DNA of 64,000 nucleotides from Burkholderiales bacterium (GTDB lineage: Bacteria > Pseudomonadota > Gammaproteobacteria > Burkholderiales > Ga0077523): positions 40,966-104,965 of the forward strand of contig JAIESW010000065.1 of assembly GCA_019745565.1 (NCBI GenBank), read 5' to 3'. This document shows positions 54,493-63,680 of the stretch, piece after piece (the stretch's first letter is position 1; every line of letters begins with the position of its first letter). The translations under genes were made by a program, and so were the position numbers. Below the pieces are notes generated by a model that saw only the letters and a program-made list of their open reading frames with translations, did not search any database and had not been told where the DNA came from.

Positions 54493-56258
54493 CCCGGATC
54501 CGGCGCCGCCGCACGGACGGCGCGCGTCACCGCATTCGCGTCGGCATGAGGCAGCGGCACGTAGCGTGCGCCCATGTCGCGCGCCAGTTGCTCGGCCTGC
54601 GGCTGAGGTCGGGGCGAAGTGTCGAGCACGATCGCCGGAATCGCCGCGACGCGAAGTCGCCGCGCTGCCGCCGCTGCGTCGGCCGTGGCTTGTTCCCGTC
54701 CCGGCTTGCCGTCGCGCGCGACGTTGGCCTTGCCGTCCGTGAGCACCACGATGCTGGGCGTCTCACCCTTGCGTCGCAGCCCGTCGGCCAATGCAAGGGC
54801 CGCATCGATGCCGGACGCGAGCGGAGTACCGCCGCCGCCGGGCAGACCCGCGAGCGACCGCTTCGCTCGCACCAGCGACCGCGTCGGCGGCAGCAGCACT
54901 TCGGCCCGTTCGCCGCGAAAGGCGATCAGCGCCACCTGATCGCGCCGCACGTAGCTCTCCGCGAGCAGCAACTCGACCGCCCCCTTGGCTTCCGCGAGAC
55001 GGTGGAGCGCCGAAGAGCCGGAAGCATCGACCACGAAGATCGTGGTCGACTGCGACCGTTCCTCGTAGCGCTTCACGCGGAAGTCCTCCGGCCGCACGTC
55101 GATGCGAGCGATGGACTGCGTGCGTCCCGACTCCCGTCGCCGCAACGGCTGCCAAGGAGCGGCGCTACGCAGCGTTTCCACCACGCTCAGCCGTGCGCCC
55201 CCGCGGGGTTCGCCGGCACGCGTGCCGACCGGTCGGCCGCGCAACTTCGATCGATGGCTCGCACCGGCCTTGCCGCCGGATCGTCCCCGCGACGCCACGC
55301 CATCGCTGCCGACGAGTTGCGCGAGCAGCGCGGCGGGCAACGCGGCCTTGATTGCCTCGAGCACCATGTCGTCCAGCGGGCGGTCGAACGGATCGCCGTC
55401 CTGCTCTGCCTCCGTTCGAGAATCTTCGACGGTGTCCTGTGCTTCCGCGGCGTCGGGGGACGGTGCGCTCGGCAACTGCGTGGCGCGTGCCGCGAACACC
55501 AGTCGACCCGCGATGGCAGCATCCTCCGCCTCGACTGCATCACGTTGCGCCAGCGCGGCCAGCGCGCGGGACGCACGCAAGGCAAGATGCACGGCGCGCA
55601 GCGACGCGATGCCGAGCGCCATTGCCGTCGCGGTGAGCGACTGCAGCACGTCGTCGCCTGCAACGATGCGCGGGAGCCGGGAACGGGCATTCTCCACCGC
55701 TGACACGGTGGTTGCGGAGGCCGTTGCGTCACCCAGTGGCACGCCTTCGAGATCGACGTGAAAGGCGAGGCGATCGAGCAGCGCCGCCGGCGGCCGTTCG
55801 TCGGGTTCGGCGCCTTCGTCGAGGGCGATCACGCCGAACCGCGCAGGAATGCGCAGCGCCAATCCGTCACGCTCCACCTGGATCTCGCCGCGATCCAGCG
55901 CACTCGTGATGCGCGCCGCAGTTGCACCGGACACCCGTTCCGCCATGGCGAGCAGTGCGATGCCACCATGCACTTCGGCCAGCAACCCCTGTTCAGCGAC
56001 GGGGCGCCCGGCGCGCAGCGTAGCCGTGAGATCGAGCCCACCGAGCAATCGGCTGTCACCGATGTGCAGCGGAACGGTACGGATCGGCATGCTCGCCGGG
56101 AGGTGACCGCGCAAGTGCCCGACCCAGCGGTCCCGCACCGGCCCGGCGCGCGCGCGCAGCACGATGCCGCCGAGTCCTGCAGGGTCGATGGCGCACAGCG
56201 TCGCCGCGAGCGCTGCGTCCGCCCAGACGCGGCTCCCGGCGTCGCCGGTCGCGTTCAC
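54489..56258 (-). CDS. bchD: magnesium chelatase subunit D
   Basis: BchD is the AAA+/integrin-I-domain subunit of Mg chelatase. The 589-residue protein has a degenerate AAA+ part (no intact Walker A), a central acidic and proline-poor linker (around EDSRTEAEQDGDP), and a C-terminal I-domain with MIDAS residues FVVDASGSSA and VLTDGKANV. A GTG start overlaps the bchI stop (GTGA). Confidence 0.95.
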   Translation of the reverse strand: MNATGDAGSRVWADAALAATLCAIDPAGLGGIVLRARAGPVRDRWVGHLRGHLPASMPIRTVPLHIGDSRLLGGLDLTATLRAGRPVAEQGLLAEVHGGIALLAMAERVSGATAARITSALDRGEIQVERDGLALRIPARFGVIALDEGAEPDERPPAALLDRLAFHVDLEGVPLGDATASATTVSAVENARSRLPRIVAGDDVLQSLTATAMALGIASLRAVHLALRASRALAALAQRDAVEAEDAAIAGRLVFAARATQLPSAPSPDAAEAQDTVEDSRTEAEQDGDPFDRPLDDMVLEAIKAALPAALLAQLVGSDGVASRGRSGGKAGASHRSKLRGRPVGTRAGEPRGGARLSVVETLRSAAPWQPLRRRESGRTQSIARIDVRPEDFRVKRYEERSQSTTIFVVDASGSSALHRLAEAKGAVELLLAESYVRRDQVALIAFRGERAEVLLPPTRSLVRAKRSLAGLPGGGGTPLASGIDAALALADGLRRKGETPSIVVLTDGKANVARDGKPGREQATADAAAAARRLRVAAIPAIVLDTSPRPQPQAEQLARDMGARYVPLPHADANAVTRAVRAAAPDPG

Positions 56259-57277
56259 TCCGCGAACATCTCCGTGACGACGCGCTCCACCCGTGTGGTG
56301 GAGCCGGTGTCGTCGAGCGGATCGCGCCGCAACCGATGGCGCAGCGCAGATGCTGCGACGCGCTGCAGATGAACGTCCGCCACCGTGGAGTCGCCATCGA
56401 GTGCTGCCACGGCGCGCGCAGCCCGCATCAACGTCAACTCCCCTCGCAAGCCGTCGGTGCCGAGGCGCATGCAAAGTTCGGCAGCGCGCTCGAGCGTCCG
56501 ATCAGGCACCGTGACCACCGCGAGCCGCTCGCGAGCGGCGATGATGCGGCGGCGTACCTTCGCTTCCTCGCTCTTCCAGCGTGCAGTGAACGCCTCCGGA
56601 TCGCGCTCGTACGCATCACGGCGCCGGACAACTTCGACGCGCAAGGCAAGCTCGGTCGGCGTCCGGACCTCCAGCGACAGGCCGAAGCGGTCGAGCAGTT
56701 GCGGCCGCAGTTCGCCCTCTTCCGGATTGCCGCTGCCCACCAGGACGAAGCGTGCCGGATGCCGCACCGACAACCCCTCGCGCTCGACCACGTTCTCGCC
56801 CGACGCGGCCACGTCGAGCAGCAGATCGACCAGGTGATCCTCGAGCAGATTCACCTCGTCGATGTACAGGAAACCGCGATGGGCGCGTGCCAGCAACCCC
56901 GGTTCGAACGCCTTCACGCCCTGTGCCAGCGCACGCTCGAGATCGAGGGCGCCGACGACGCGATCCTCGGTGGCGCCGAGCGGCAGATCCACCACCGGCA
57001 CCGGGACCTGGACGCTCTTCAACCGGCCCGCGCCGCGGCACGCTTCGCACAGTGCGGCCGGCTTGTCGGGTTCGCAACCGTAGGGACAACCCGCCACCGC
57101 GCGCATGGGCGGCAGCAGCGCCGCGAGTGCCCGCACCGCCGTCGACTTGCCGGTGCCGCGATCGCCGAACACGAGCACGCCGCCCACGGTCGGGTCCACG
57201 GCGGCGATCAGCAGAGCGAGCTTCATCTCGTCCTGACCGACGATGGCCGAGAAGGGGAACGGTGCGGGGCGACTCAT
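56255..57277 (-). CDS. bchI: magnesium chelatase ATPase subunit I
   Basis: BchI is the AAA+ motor of Mg chelatase. The 340-residue protein has IVGQDEMKLALLIAAVDP, Walker A GDRGTGKS (38-45), Walker B FLYIDEVNLLEDHLVD and the sensor region LVGSGNPEEGELRPQLLDRFG. It is first in bchIDO and lies 31 bases after panC on the same strand. Confidence 0.97.
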   Translation of the reverse strand: MSRPAPFPFSAIVGQDEMKLALLIAAVDPTVGGVLVFGDRGTGKSTAVRALAALLPPMRAVAGCPYGCEPDKPAALCEACRGAGRLKSVQVPVPVVDLPLGATEDRVVGALDLERALAQGVKAFEPGLLARAHRGFLYIDEVNLLEDHLVDLLLDVAASGENVVEREGLSVRHPARFVLVGSGNPEEGELRPQLLDRFGLSLEVRTPTELALRVEVVRRRDAYERDPEAFTARWKSEEAKVRRRIIAARERLAVVTVPDRTLERAAELCMRLGTDGLRGELTLMRAARAVAALDGDSTVADVHLQRVAASALRHRLRRDPLDDTGSTTRVERVVTEMFAE

Positions 57278-57308
57278 GGGCTTGCCTTCATGAGCGCCCT
57301 GCCGACGT

Positions 57309-58145
57309 TCAGGCGGGCGCCAGGATCTCCAGGTTGTCGATGAGCCGCGTCTGTCCAAGACGCGCCGCACCCAGCACCACCAGTTCGCGCTCGTCCGGGT
57401 CCGGCTGCATCAGCGTGCGGCGGCTGCGCACCACGACATAGTCCACGTGCCAGCGATGGCGCGCAAGCAGCGCATCGGCGGCGAACTCCAGCGCCTCGAA
57501 GTTGCGATCACCCGATTCGACGGCCTGCTTCACTTGGCGCAGGGCCTCGTTGAGGCGCGGCGCCTCGCCGCGTTCCTCGGGACTCAGATAGCGGTTGCGC
57601 GACGAAAGCGCCAACCCGTCTTCGGCCCGCACGGTCTCGGCGGGAATGATGGACAGCGGCAATGCGAACTGGTCCACCATGTGGCGCACGATGGACAGCT
57701 GCTGGTAGTCCTTCTTGCCGAACACCGCGGTCTGCGGCTGCACCATGTTGAAGAGCTTGAGGACGACCGTCGACACGCCGCGGAAATGTCCAGGACGAAA
57801 GCGGCCTTCCAGCTTGTTCGCGATGGGCGGCGGTTCGACGATGAACACCTGCCGCTCCGGATACATCTGGGTTTCGTCGGGCGCGAACACGACGCCGTTG
57901 CCCGCCGCTTCGAGCTTCTCGCAATCCTCCTCGAAGGTGCGCGGGTACTTGTCGAAGTCCTCGCCCTGGATGAACTGCAAGCGGTTCACGAAGATGCTGG
58001 TCACCACGAACGGGGCACGCTTGAGACCGATGCGCACGAGGCTCAGATGGCCGTCGTGGATGTTGCCCATGGTGGGCACCAGCGCGATGTTCGATTCGCG
58101 CTGCAGGCGGGCGCGCAGCTCGGGTATTGTCCGGATGATTTCCAT
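57309..58145 (-). CDS. panC: pantothenate synthetase
   Basis: PanC condenses pantoate and beta-alanine with ATP in coenzyme A synthesis. The 278-residue protein has MGNIHDGHLSLV (HxxH nucleotidyl-transferase motif, H30 and H33) and SSRNRYLSPEERG. It is downstream of panB and is the last housekeeping gene before the PGC. Confidence 0.96.
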   Translation of the reverse strand: MEIIRTIPELRARLQRESNIALVPTMGNIHDGHLSLVRIGLKRAPFVVTSIFVNRLQFIQGEDFDKYPRTFEEDCEKLEAAGNGVVFAPDETQMYPERQVFIVEPPPIANKLEGRFRPGHFRGVSTVVLKLFNMVQPQTAVFGKKDYQQLSIVRHMVDQFALPLSIIPAETVRAEDGLALSSRNRYLSPEERGEAPRLNEALRQVKQAVESGDRNFEALEFAADALLARHRWHVDYVVVRSRRTLMQPDPDERELVVLGAARLGQTRLIDNLEILAPA

Positions 58146-58172
58146 GACGCAAGGCAGACGCGGACAGCCGCG

Positions 58173-59003
58173 TCAGTAGCAGTATTCCGGACTGGGGAAC
58201 GTGCGGGCCTTGACCTCGCGCACGAAGTTCTCGACCGCGCCCTGGATGCTGCCCGCGCCGGCCATGAAGTTCTTCACGAACTTGGCTTTCCGGCCCGGGA
58301 AGAAGTCGATCATGTCGTAGAGCAGCAGGATCTGACCGGAACAATCGGGACCCGCCCCGATGCCGATGGTGGGGATCGACAGCGCCTCGGTCACGGCCTT
58401 GCCGAGCGCCGTCGGGATCGCCTCGAATACGATCATCACGGCACCCGCCGCCTCGATCGCCTTCGCATCGTCGATCACGCGCTGCGCCGCATCCTCGGTC
58501 TTGCCCTGCACCTTGAACCCGCCCAGCGCATTCACCGACTGCGGCGTGAGGCCCAGGTGGCCGCACACGGGAATGCCGCGCGCGGACAGGAATTCGACGG
58601 TCGGGGCCATGACGGCACCGCCCTCGAGCTTGATCATGTGCGCGCCGGCCGCCATCAGCTTCGCCGCATTCTCGAAGGCCTGCTGCGGACTCGCCTGGTA
58701 GCTGCCGAAGGGCATGTCCCCCAGGACGACCGCGCGCTTTGCCCCGCGCGCCACGCAGCGTGTGTGGTAGACCGCATCGTCGATGCTGACCGACAGCGTC
58801 GAATCGCCGCCCTGGACCAGCATGCCGAGCGAATCGCCCACGAGAATGATCTCGACCCCGGCGTTCTCCACCACCGATGCAGCGGTCGCGTCGTAGCACG
58901 CGACCATCGTGATGGGCTCGCGCTCCCGCGTCATCTTTTGCAACGTCGCCAGCGTCACTCGCGCGGGCGGCTTCGCCTTGTCTCCCGACGGACTTGTGTA
59001 CAT
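58173..59003 (-). CDS. panB: 3-methyl-2-oxobutanoate hydroxymethyltransferase
   Basis: PanB transfers a hydroxymethyl group to 2-oxoisovalerate, the first step to pantoate. The 276-residue protein has VACYDATAASVVENAGVEIILVGDSLGML (metal and substrate site), KLEGG and VCGHLGLTPQSVNALGG. It lies 27 bases before panC, in the usual panBC pair. Confidence 0.96.
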   Translation of the reverse strand: MYTSPSGDKAKPPARVTLATLQKMTREREPITMVACYDATAASVVENAGVEIILVGDSLGMLVQGGDSTLSVSIDDAVYHTRCVARGAKRAVVLGDMPFGSYQASPQQAFENAAKLMAAGAHMIKLEGGAVMAPTVEFLSARGIPVCGHLGLTPQSVNALGGFKVQGKTEDAAQRVIDDAKAIEAAGAVMIVFEAIPTALGKAVTEALSIPTIGIGAGPDCSGQILLLYDMIDFFPGRKAKFVKNFMAGAGSIQGAVENFVREVKARTFPSPEYCY

Positions 59004-59024
59004 CCGTTCTCTCCGCTGAAAGCG

Positions 59025-59681
59025 TCAGGCCCCGATGTTGAAGAACTCGCGGCGGCCCCGCATCTCCGTGATGCGGCGCAACAATAACGCAAAGTCTTCG
59101 GCCTTATCAACAAAGTTGAGGCGTTCGCTGTTGACCACCAGCACGGGGGCGGCAGCGTAGTCGTGGAAGAAGCGGCTGTAGGTCTCGGCGAGCCGGGCGA
59201 GATAGCTGTCGGTCACGCCACGCTCATAGGCGATCCCGCGGCGCTTGACCCGCTCGGCCAGGACCCGGGATGAGGCCTGGAGATAGATCACGAGATCCGG
59301 CGTCGGCGCCTGGGGCGCGAGGTGCGCGTGGATCTTCTGATAGAGCTCGAACTCGTCGTCGGCCAGTGTCAATCGCGCGAACAGCGTGTCCTTCTCGAAG
59401 CAGAAATCCGCGACCGTGACCCGGCGGAACAGGTCGGTCTGACGGAGCGTCCGGACCTGGTCGGTGCGCTGGAACAGGAAGAAGAGCTGGGTCGCGAGCG
59501 CGTGCCGTTCCGGATCGTCGTAGAACAGCGGCAGGAACGGATTGGTATCCGGGTCCTCCAGCATCAGTTCGGCATCGATCGCCTCGGACAGCTTGCGCGC
59601 AAGGCTGGTCTTGCCGGCGCCGATCGGTCCTTCGACAGCGATGTAGCGCAGGCGCTCGGGCAGCAGCGGCGCGCCGCTCAT
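59025..59681 (-). CDS. deoxyadenosine/deoxyguanosine kinase family protein
   Basis: This small deoxynucleoside-kinase-like protein has 218 residues. It has the P-loop EGPIGAGKTS (17-26), the DRP-like region with RRVTVADFCFEKD and the lid RVKRRGIAYERGV. The start MSGAPLLPERLRYIAVEG at 59681 is 16 bases after the pcnB stop. In related genomes folK often sits between pcnB and this gene (recalled), but it is absent here. Confidence 0.9.
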   Translation of the reverse strand: MSGAPLLPERLRYIAVEGPIGAGKTSLARKLSEAIDAELMLEDPDTNPFLPLFYDDPERHALATQLFFLFQRTDQVRTLRQTDLFRRVTVADFCFEKDTLFARLTLADDEFELYQKIHAHLAPQAPTPDLVIYLQASSRVLAERVKRRGIAYERGVTDSYLARLAETYSRFFHDYAAAPVLVVNSERLNFVDKAEDFALLLRRITEMRGRREFFNIGA

Positions 59682-59697
59682 GGGCGAAGACCCGGGG

Positions 59698-61104
59698 TCA
59701 CGATTCGGAGTCGGCCGGCTGCTCGTCGGACGGGCCGGCGGACTCGCCGTCCTCGGCGGGCTTGCCGCGGCGGCGACGACGACGCTTGCGTCCGGTGCCC
59801 GAACCCTGTTCGGGCGGCAGCAGCATGCGATCGCGTTCCTCGTGCGTTGCATCCTGGAAGCGCGTCCACCATTCGCCCACTTCGGGGTCGAGCTCGCCGC
59901 TTTCGCAACGGAGCAGCAGGAAATCGTACCCGGCGCGGAACTTCGGATTCTCCAGCACGCGCCAGGGGCGTTTGCCGGAACGCTGGGTGAAGCGCGACTG
60001 CAGCAGCCAGATCTCCTTCATGTCGGTGCCGAAACGCCGCGGGATCGAGATCTTCTCGGCCTGCACCGACAGCACTTCCTCCATGGCCTCGTGCAGCGCC
60101 GGGATCGGCGGCACGCCGCGTTCCTGCGCGAGGTTCCACGCGGCCAGCACCTCGTGCCACAACAGTGCGGCGAAGAGGAAGGCCGGGGACACCGGCTTGT
60201 CCTCGAGGATGCGTTCGTCGGTACGCTGCAACGCCAGCATGACGAAACGCTCGCCGAGCGGCTGCTCGAGGATCACATCCAGCATTGGCAGCAGGCCGTG
60301 ATGCAGGCCCTGCTCGCGCAGACGGTTCACGCATTCCACCGCATGGCCGGACAGGAGCAGCTTCAGCATCTCCTCGAACAGGCGCGCGGCCGGCACGTTC
60401 TGCAGGAGTGGCGCCATTTCGAGGATCGGCTCGCGCGTCCCGCGCTCGATGGTGAGGCCGAGCTTCGCCGACAGGCGCACGGCACGCAACATGCGAACGG
60501 GATCCTCGCGATAGCGTTCGCGCGGATCGCCGATCATGCGCAGCACGCGGGCTTCCAGATCCTTGACGCCGCCGCAGTAGTCGAGGATCTCCTCGGTGCT
60601 CGGGTCGTAGTACAGGGCATTCACGGTGAAGTCGCGGCGCAGCGCGTCCTCCGCCTGCGAGCCGAACACGTTGTCGCGGAGCAGGCGACCGTGCTCGTCC
60701 TTCACCTGATCGTCATCGCCCGTGCCCTGGAGCGCACGGAAGGTGGAGACCTCGACGGTGTCCTGCCCGCACATGCAGTGCACGATTCGAAAGCGGCGCC
60801 CGATCACGCGCGAACGGCGGAACGCGCCTTGCACCTGCTCCGGCGTGGCGTCGGTCGCCACGTCGAAGTCCTTCGGTTCGAGATCGAGCAGCAGGTCGCG
60901 CACGGCGCCGCCCACGACGTAGGCACGGTAGCCGTTGGCCTGCAGGCTCTCCGTGACGCGCCGCGCACAGGAACTGATGCGGTTCCGCCCGACGCCGTGC
61001 TTGTCGAGGCGGATCCTGACGGGTTCGCCACCGGCTCGACCGGCTTTCCCGGCACCGCTGCGGGCGCCGCGGGAAAACACCTTGTCGAGCAGCTTCTTGA
61101 TCAT
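59698..61104 (-). CDS. pcnB: poly(A) polymerase I
   Basis: PcnB adds 3' oligo(A) tails that promote RNA decay. The 468-residue protein (start MIKKLLDKVF) has the nucleotidyltransferase core VVGGAVRDLLLDLEPKDFDVATDATP, RRDFTVNALYYDP and the RNA-binding region REDPVRMLRAVRLSAKLG, then a basic, low-complexity C-terminal tail (GRKRRRRRRGKPAEDGE). An upstream start would add ten residues. Confidence 0.95.
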   Translation of the reverse strand: MIKKLLDKVFSRGARSGAGKAGRAGGEPVRIRLDKHGVGRNRISSCARRVTESLQANGYRAYVVGGAVRDLLLDLEPKDFDVATDATPEQVQGAFRRSRVIGRRFRIVHCMCGQDTVEVSTFRALQGTGDDDQVKDEHGRLLRDNVFGSQAEDALRRDFTVNALYYDPSTEEILDYCGGVKDLEARVLRMIGDPRERYREDPVRMLRAVRLSAKLGLTIERGTREPILEMAPLLQNVPAARLFEEMLKLLLSGHAVECVNRLREQGLHHGLLPMLDVILEQPLGERFVMLALQRTDERILEDKPVSPAFLFAALLWHEVLAAWNLAQERGVPPIPALHEAMEEVLSVQAEKISIPRRFGTDMKEIWLLQSRFTQRSGKRPWRVLENPKFRAGYDFLLLRCESGELDPEVGEWWTRFQDATHEERDRMLLPPEQGSGTGRKRRRRRRGKPAEDGESAGPSDEQPADSES

Positions 61105-61177
61105 TGACTGAAGGCCGCGGGGCCGATTCACCAAGCGGCGGAGTATACACGGCGGCCCGTCACCGCCGTCGCTTCCG

Positions 61178-61837
61178 CTAGCGGAGGCTGATCACCATCC
61201 ACCCGTTCGCCAGGGCGTGCTCTTTCAGCGTTTCGTCGGGATCCACCGCCACCGGATGGGTGCCAGTGGACAGCAACGGCAGGTCGTTCAGCGAGTCGCT
61301 GTAGACCCAGCGCTCGTCGAACGAATCCCAGGTAAGGCCCAGCCCGGCGAGCCAGGCTTCCATGCGCTTCACCTTGCCGTCGCGGAAAGCGGGAAGACCC
61401 TGCACGCCGCCGGTGAATTCGCCGTCGGGCCGTTCTTCCGGGTCGGTGGCCACCAGGTTCTCGATGCCGAATTCGCGCGCGATGGGCCAGGTCACGAAGC
61501 TGTTGGTCGCGGTGACGATCACGCGCGCGTCGCCGGCATGGCTTTCCACGAGATCGCGCGCCTTCTGCGTGATCATCGGCAGGATCTTGCGCTGCATGTA
61601 CTCGCGATGCCACTTCTCCAACTGCTCGCGCGGATGCCGCGCCAGCGGCTTCAGCTGGAAATCCAGGAACTCGTGGATGTCCAGGGTGCCGGCGCGGTAC
61701 TGGTCGTAGAAGTGCTGGTTGCGCGCCTCGTAGAGCTCGCGATCGAGCACGCCCTGCTCGATCAGGAACTGCGCCCACTCGAAATCGCTGTCGCCGGCAA
61801 GCAGGGTGTTGTCGAGATCGAAGAGCGCGAGTTTCAA
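61178..61837 (-). CDS. HAD-IB family phosphatase (SerB-like)
   Basis: The 219-residue protein has the nucleophile motif FDLDNTLL (D7, D9), VIVTATNSFVTWPIARE (motif II) and DSLNDLPLL (motif IV), as in phosphoserine phosphatase-like HAD-IB enzymes. The substrate is uncertain. Its start overlaps the hda stop as ATGA. Confidence 0.9.
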   Translation of the reverse strand: MKLALFDLDNTLLAGDSDFEWAQFLIEQGVLDRELYEARNQHFYDQYRAGTLDIHEFLDFQLKPLARHPREQLEKWHREYMQRKILPMITQKARDLVESHAGDARVIVTATNSFVTWPIAREFGIENLVATDPEERPDGEFTGGVQGLPAFRDGKVKRMEAWLAGLGLTWDSFDERWVYSDSLNDLPLLSTGTHPVAVDPDETLKEHALANGWMVISLR

Positions 61838-62523
61838 GAGGTGCTTTCCTGGTACGGGTCGGTGGCCGACGCGGTGTCTTGCAGCAGGTCGCGCAGCAGC
61901 GGCAGGGTGATCGGACGTTTCGTTTCGAGCGAGTGGCGGTCGAGCGCGTCGAGGGTTGCCACGAGCGAACGCATATCGCGCCGTCCGTGGCGCAACAAGT
62001 ATGCCGAGACTTCCGCAGGCAGACGCAAGGCTCGCGCCTGCGCGTGGCGCTCGAGTGCCGCGATTTTCTCCTGATCGGTCAACGCATGCACCTGGTATAC
62101 GAGCCCCCAGGCGAGGCGAGTCAGGAGATCGGGGCGCAGCGGCAGGTGGGCCGGTGCCGCGCTGCCTGCCGCCAGCAGGCAGCCGCCACCCTCGCGCAGT
62201 TCGTTGTAGAGACCGAACAGGCGCGCCTGCGCGGCGGCATCCAGCCGTTCCACGTCATCCACGAGGACCAGCGCCGACGCATCGGCGATGTTCTCGGTGA
62301 ACCATACCGACCGCCTCCCCATGGAAGGTGCGTGGCCGGCCGCCGCCTGCAACAGATGCGTGCGGCCGCTGCCCGTCTCGCCCCAGCAGTAGATCATGCG
62401 TTCGGCCGATTGCGGCAGGCATTGCGCACGCAGCGCGGCCAGCAGTTCGGCGTTGCGGCCCGTGACGAAGTTGTCGAAGCCGGGCGCGGGCGGTTCGGCG
62501 ATGCGCAAAGCGAGTTGCCTCAT
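61834..62523 (-). CDS. hda: DnaA regulatory inactivator Hda
   Basis: Hda, with the loaded sliding clamp, stimulates ATP hydrolysis on DnaA and limits re-initiation. The 229-residue protein has an N-terminal clamp-binding-like segment (RQLALRIAEP), a Walker A of the form WGETGSGRTHL (Arg in place of Lys, as often in Hda), Walker B ALVLVDDVERLD and a DnaA-type domain. It is divergent from purM with a 110-base gap. Confidence 0.92.
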   Translation of the reverse strand: MRQLALRIAEPPAPGFDNFVTGRNAELLAALRAQCLPQSAERMIYCWGETGSGRTHLLQAAAGHAPSMGRRSVWFTENIADASALVLVDDVERLDAAAQARLFGLYNELREGGGCLLAAGSAAPAHLPLRPDLLTRLAWGLVYQVHALTDQEKIAALERHAQARALRLPAEVSAYLLRHGRRDMRSLVATLDALDRHSLETKRPITLPLLRDLLQDTASATDPYQESTS

Positions 62524-62633
62524 GCAAGCGATTATACAAACGCGGTCGGTGCAAGGACCGATCGGTTAGAATCGCGGTCTCGCGCCCACAGCGCAGCCGC
62601 TCGCTCTTTCTTCCTCTTTCCGCCTCGCCCGAC

Positions 62634-63680
62634 GTGACTCCCGATCGCCCCGCAGCCGGACTTTCCTATCGCGACGCCGGTGTCGACATCGACGCCGGCG
62701 ACGCTCTGGTCGAACGCATCAAACCGCTCGCCCGCACCACGTTGCGCGACGGTGTGCTGGCAGGCATCGGCGGGTTCGGCGCGTTGTTCGAGGTTCCAAA
62801 ACGCTACCGCGAACCGGTGCTGGTCTCGGGCACCGACGGCGTGGGCACGAAGCTGAAACTCGCGTTTCACATGGATCGCCACGACACCGTCGGCATCGAT
62901 CTGGTGGCGATGAGCGTCAACGACATCCTGGTGCAGGGCGCCGAACCGCTCTTCTTCCTCGACTACTTCGCATGCGGCAAGCTGCACGTGGACACCGCAG
63001 CCGCGGTGGTGAGCGGCATCGCGGAGGGCTGCCGCCAGGCAGGCTGCGCGCTGATCGGCGGCGAGACCGCCGAGATGCCGGGCATGTATCCGGACGGGGA
63101 ATACGACCTCGCCGGCTTCGCGGTCGGTGCGGTGGAGAAATCCGCCATCATCGACGGCCGCTCCATCGTCGCCGGCGACGCAGTGGTCGCCCTTGCCTCG
63201 AGCGGACCCCACAGCAACGGCTATTCGCTGATCCGGCGCATCGTCGAGGTGGGCCGTGCCGATCTGTCAGCCGATTTCCACGGCCGCCCGTTAGGGGAAG
63301 CATTGCTGGCCCCGACCCGCATCTACGTGAAGCCCGTGCTGCAACTCCTCGGCAAGGTTCCCGTCAAAGGCATCGCGCACATCACCGGCGGCGGCATCGT
63401 CGAGAACGTACCGCGCGTGTTGCCGGACGGGATGAAGGCCGTCATCCGTCGGGACTCCTGGAACCTCCCACCGGTGTTCACCTGGTTGCAGACGCAAGGC
63501 AAGGTGGCCGATGCCGAGATGCATCGCGTATTCAACTGCGGCATCGGCATGGTGCTCGTGATGGCCCGCGAACACGTGGGCGCCGCCCTCGAGAGCCTGC
63601 GGGCAGCGGGCGAACAGGCCTGGCTCGCGGGCGAGATCGCGCCGCGCGCTTCCGACGAAGCCGCCACCGTCGTCATCTAG
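62634..63680 (+). CDS. purM: phosphoribosylformylglycinamidine cyclo-ligase
   Basis: PurM closes the imidazole ring to AIR in purine synthesis. The 348-residue protein has SYRDAGVDIDAGDALVERIKP, VSGTDGVGTKLKLAF, GGETAEMPGMYPDGEYDLAGF and HITGGGIVENVPRVLP. The start is GTG. It is directly followed by purN. Confidence 0.97.
   Translation: MTPDRPAAGLSYRDAGVDIDAGDALVERIKPLARTTLRDGVLAGIGGFGALFEVPKRYREPVLVSGTDGVGTKLKLAFHMDRHDTVGIDLVAMSVNDILVQGAEPLFFLDYFACGKLHVDTAAAVVSGIAEGCRQAGCALIGGETAEMPGMYPDGEYDLAGFAVGAVEKSAIIDGRSIVAGDAVVALASSGPHSNGYSLIRRIVEVGRADLSADFHGRPLGEALLAPTRIYVKPVLQLLGKVPVKGIAHITGGGIVENVPRVLPDGMKAVIRRDSWNLPPVFTWLQTQGKVADAEMHRVFNCGIGMVLVMAREHVGAALESLRAAGEQAWLAGEIAPRASDEAATVVI

Noticed and set aside
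62347..62382. Arg in the Hda Walker A taken as a defect
   Set aside because: The GRTH form is usual in Hda proteins and does not indicate a broken gene.
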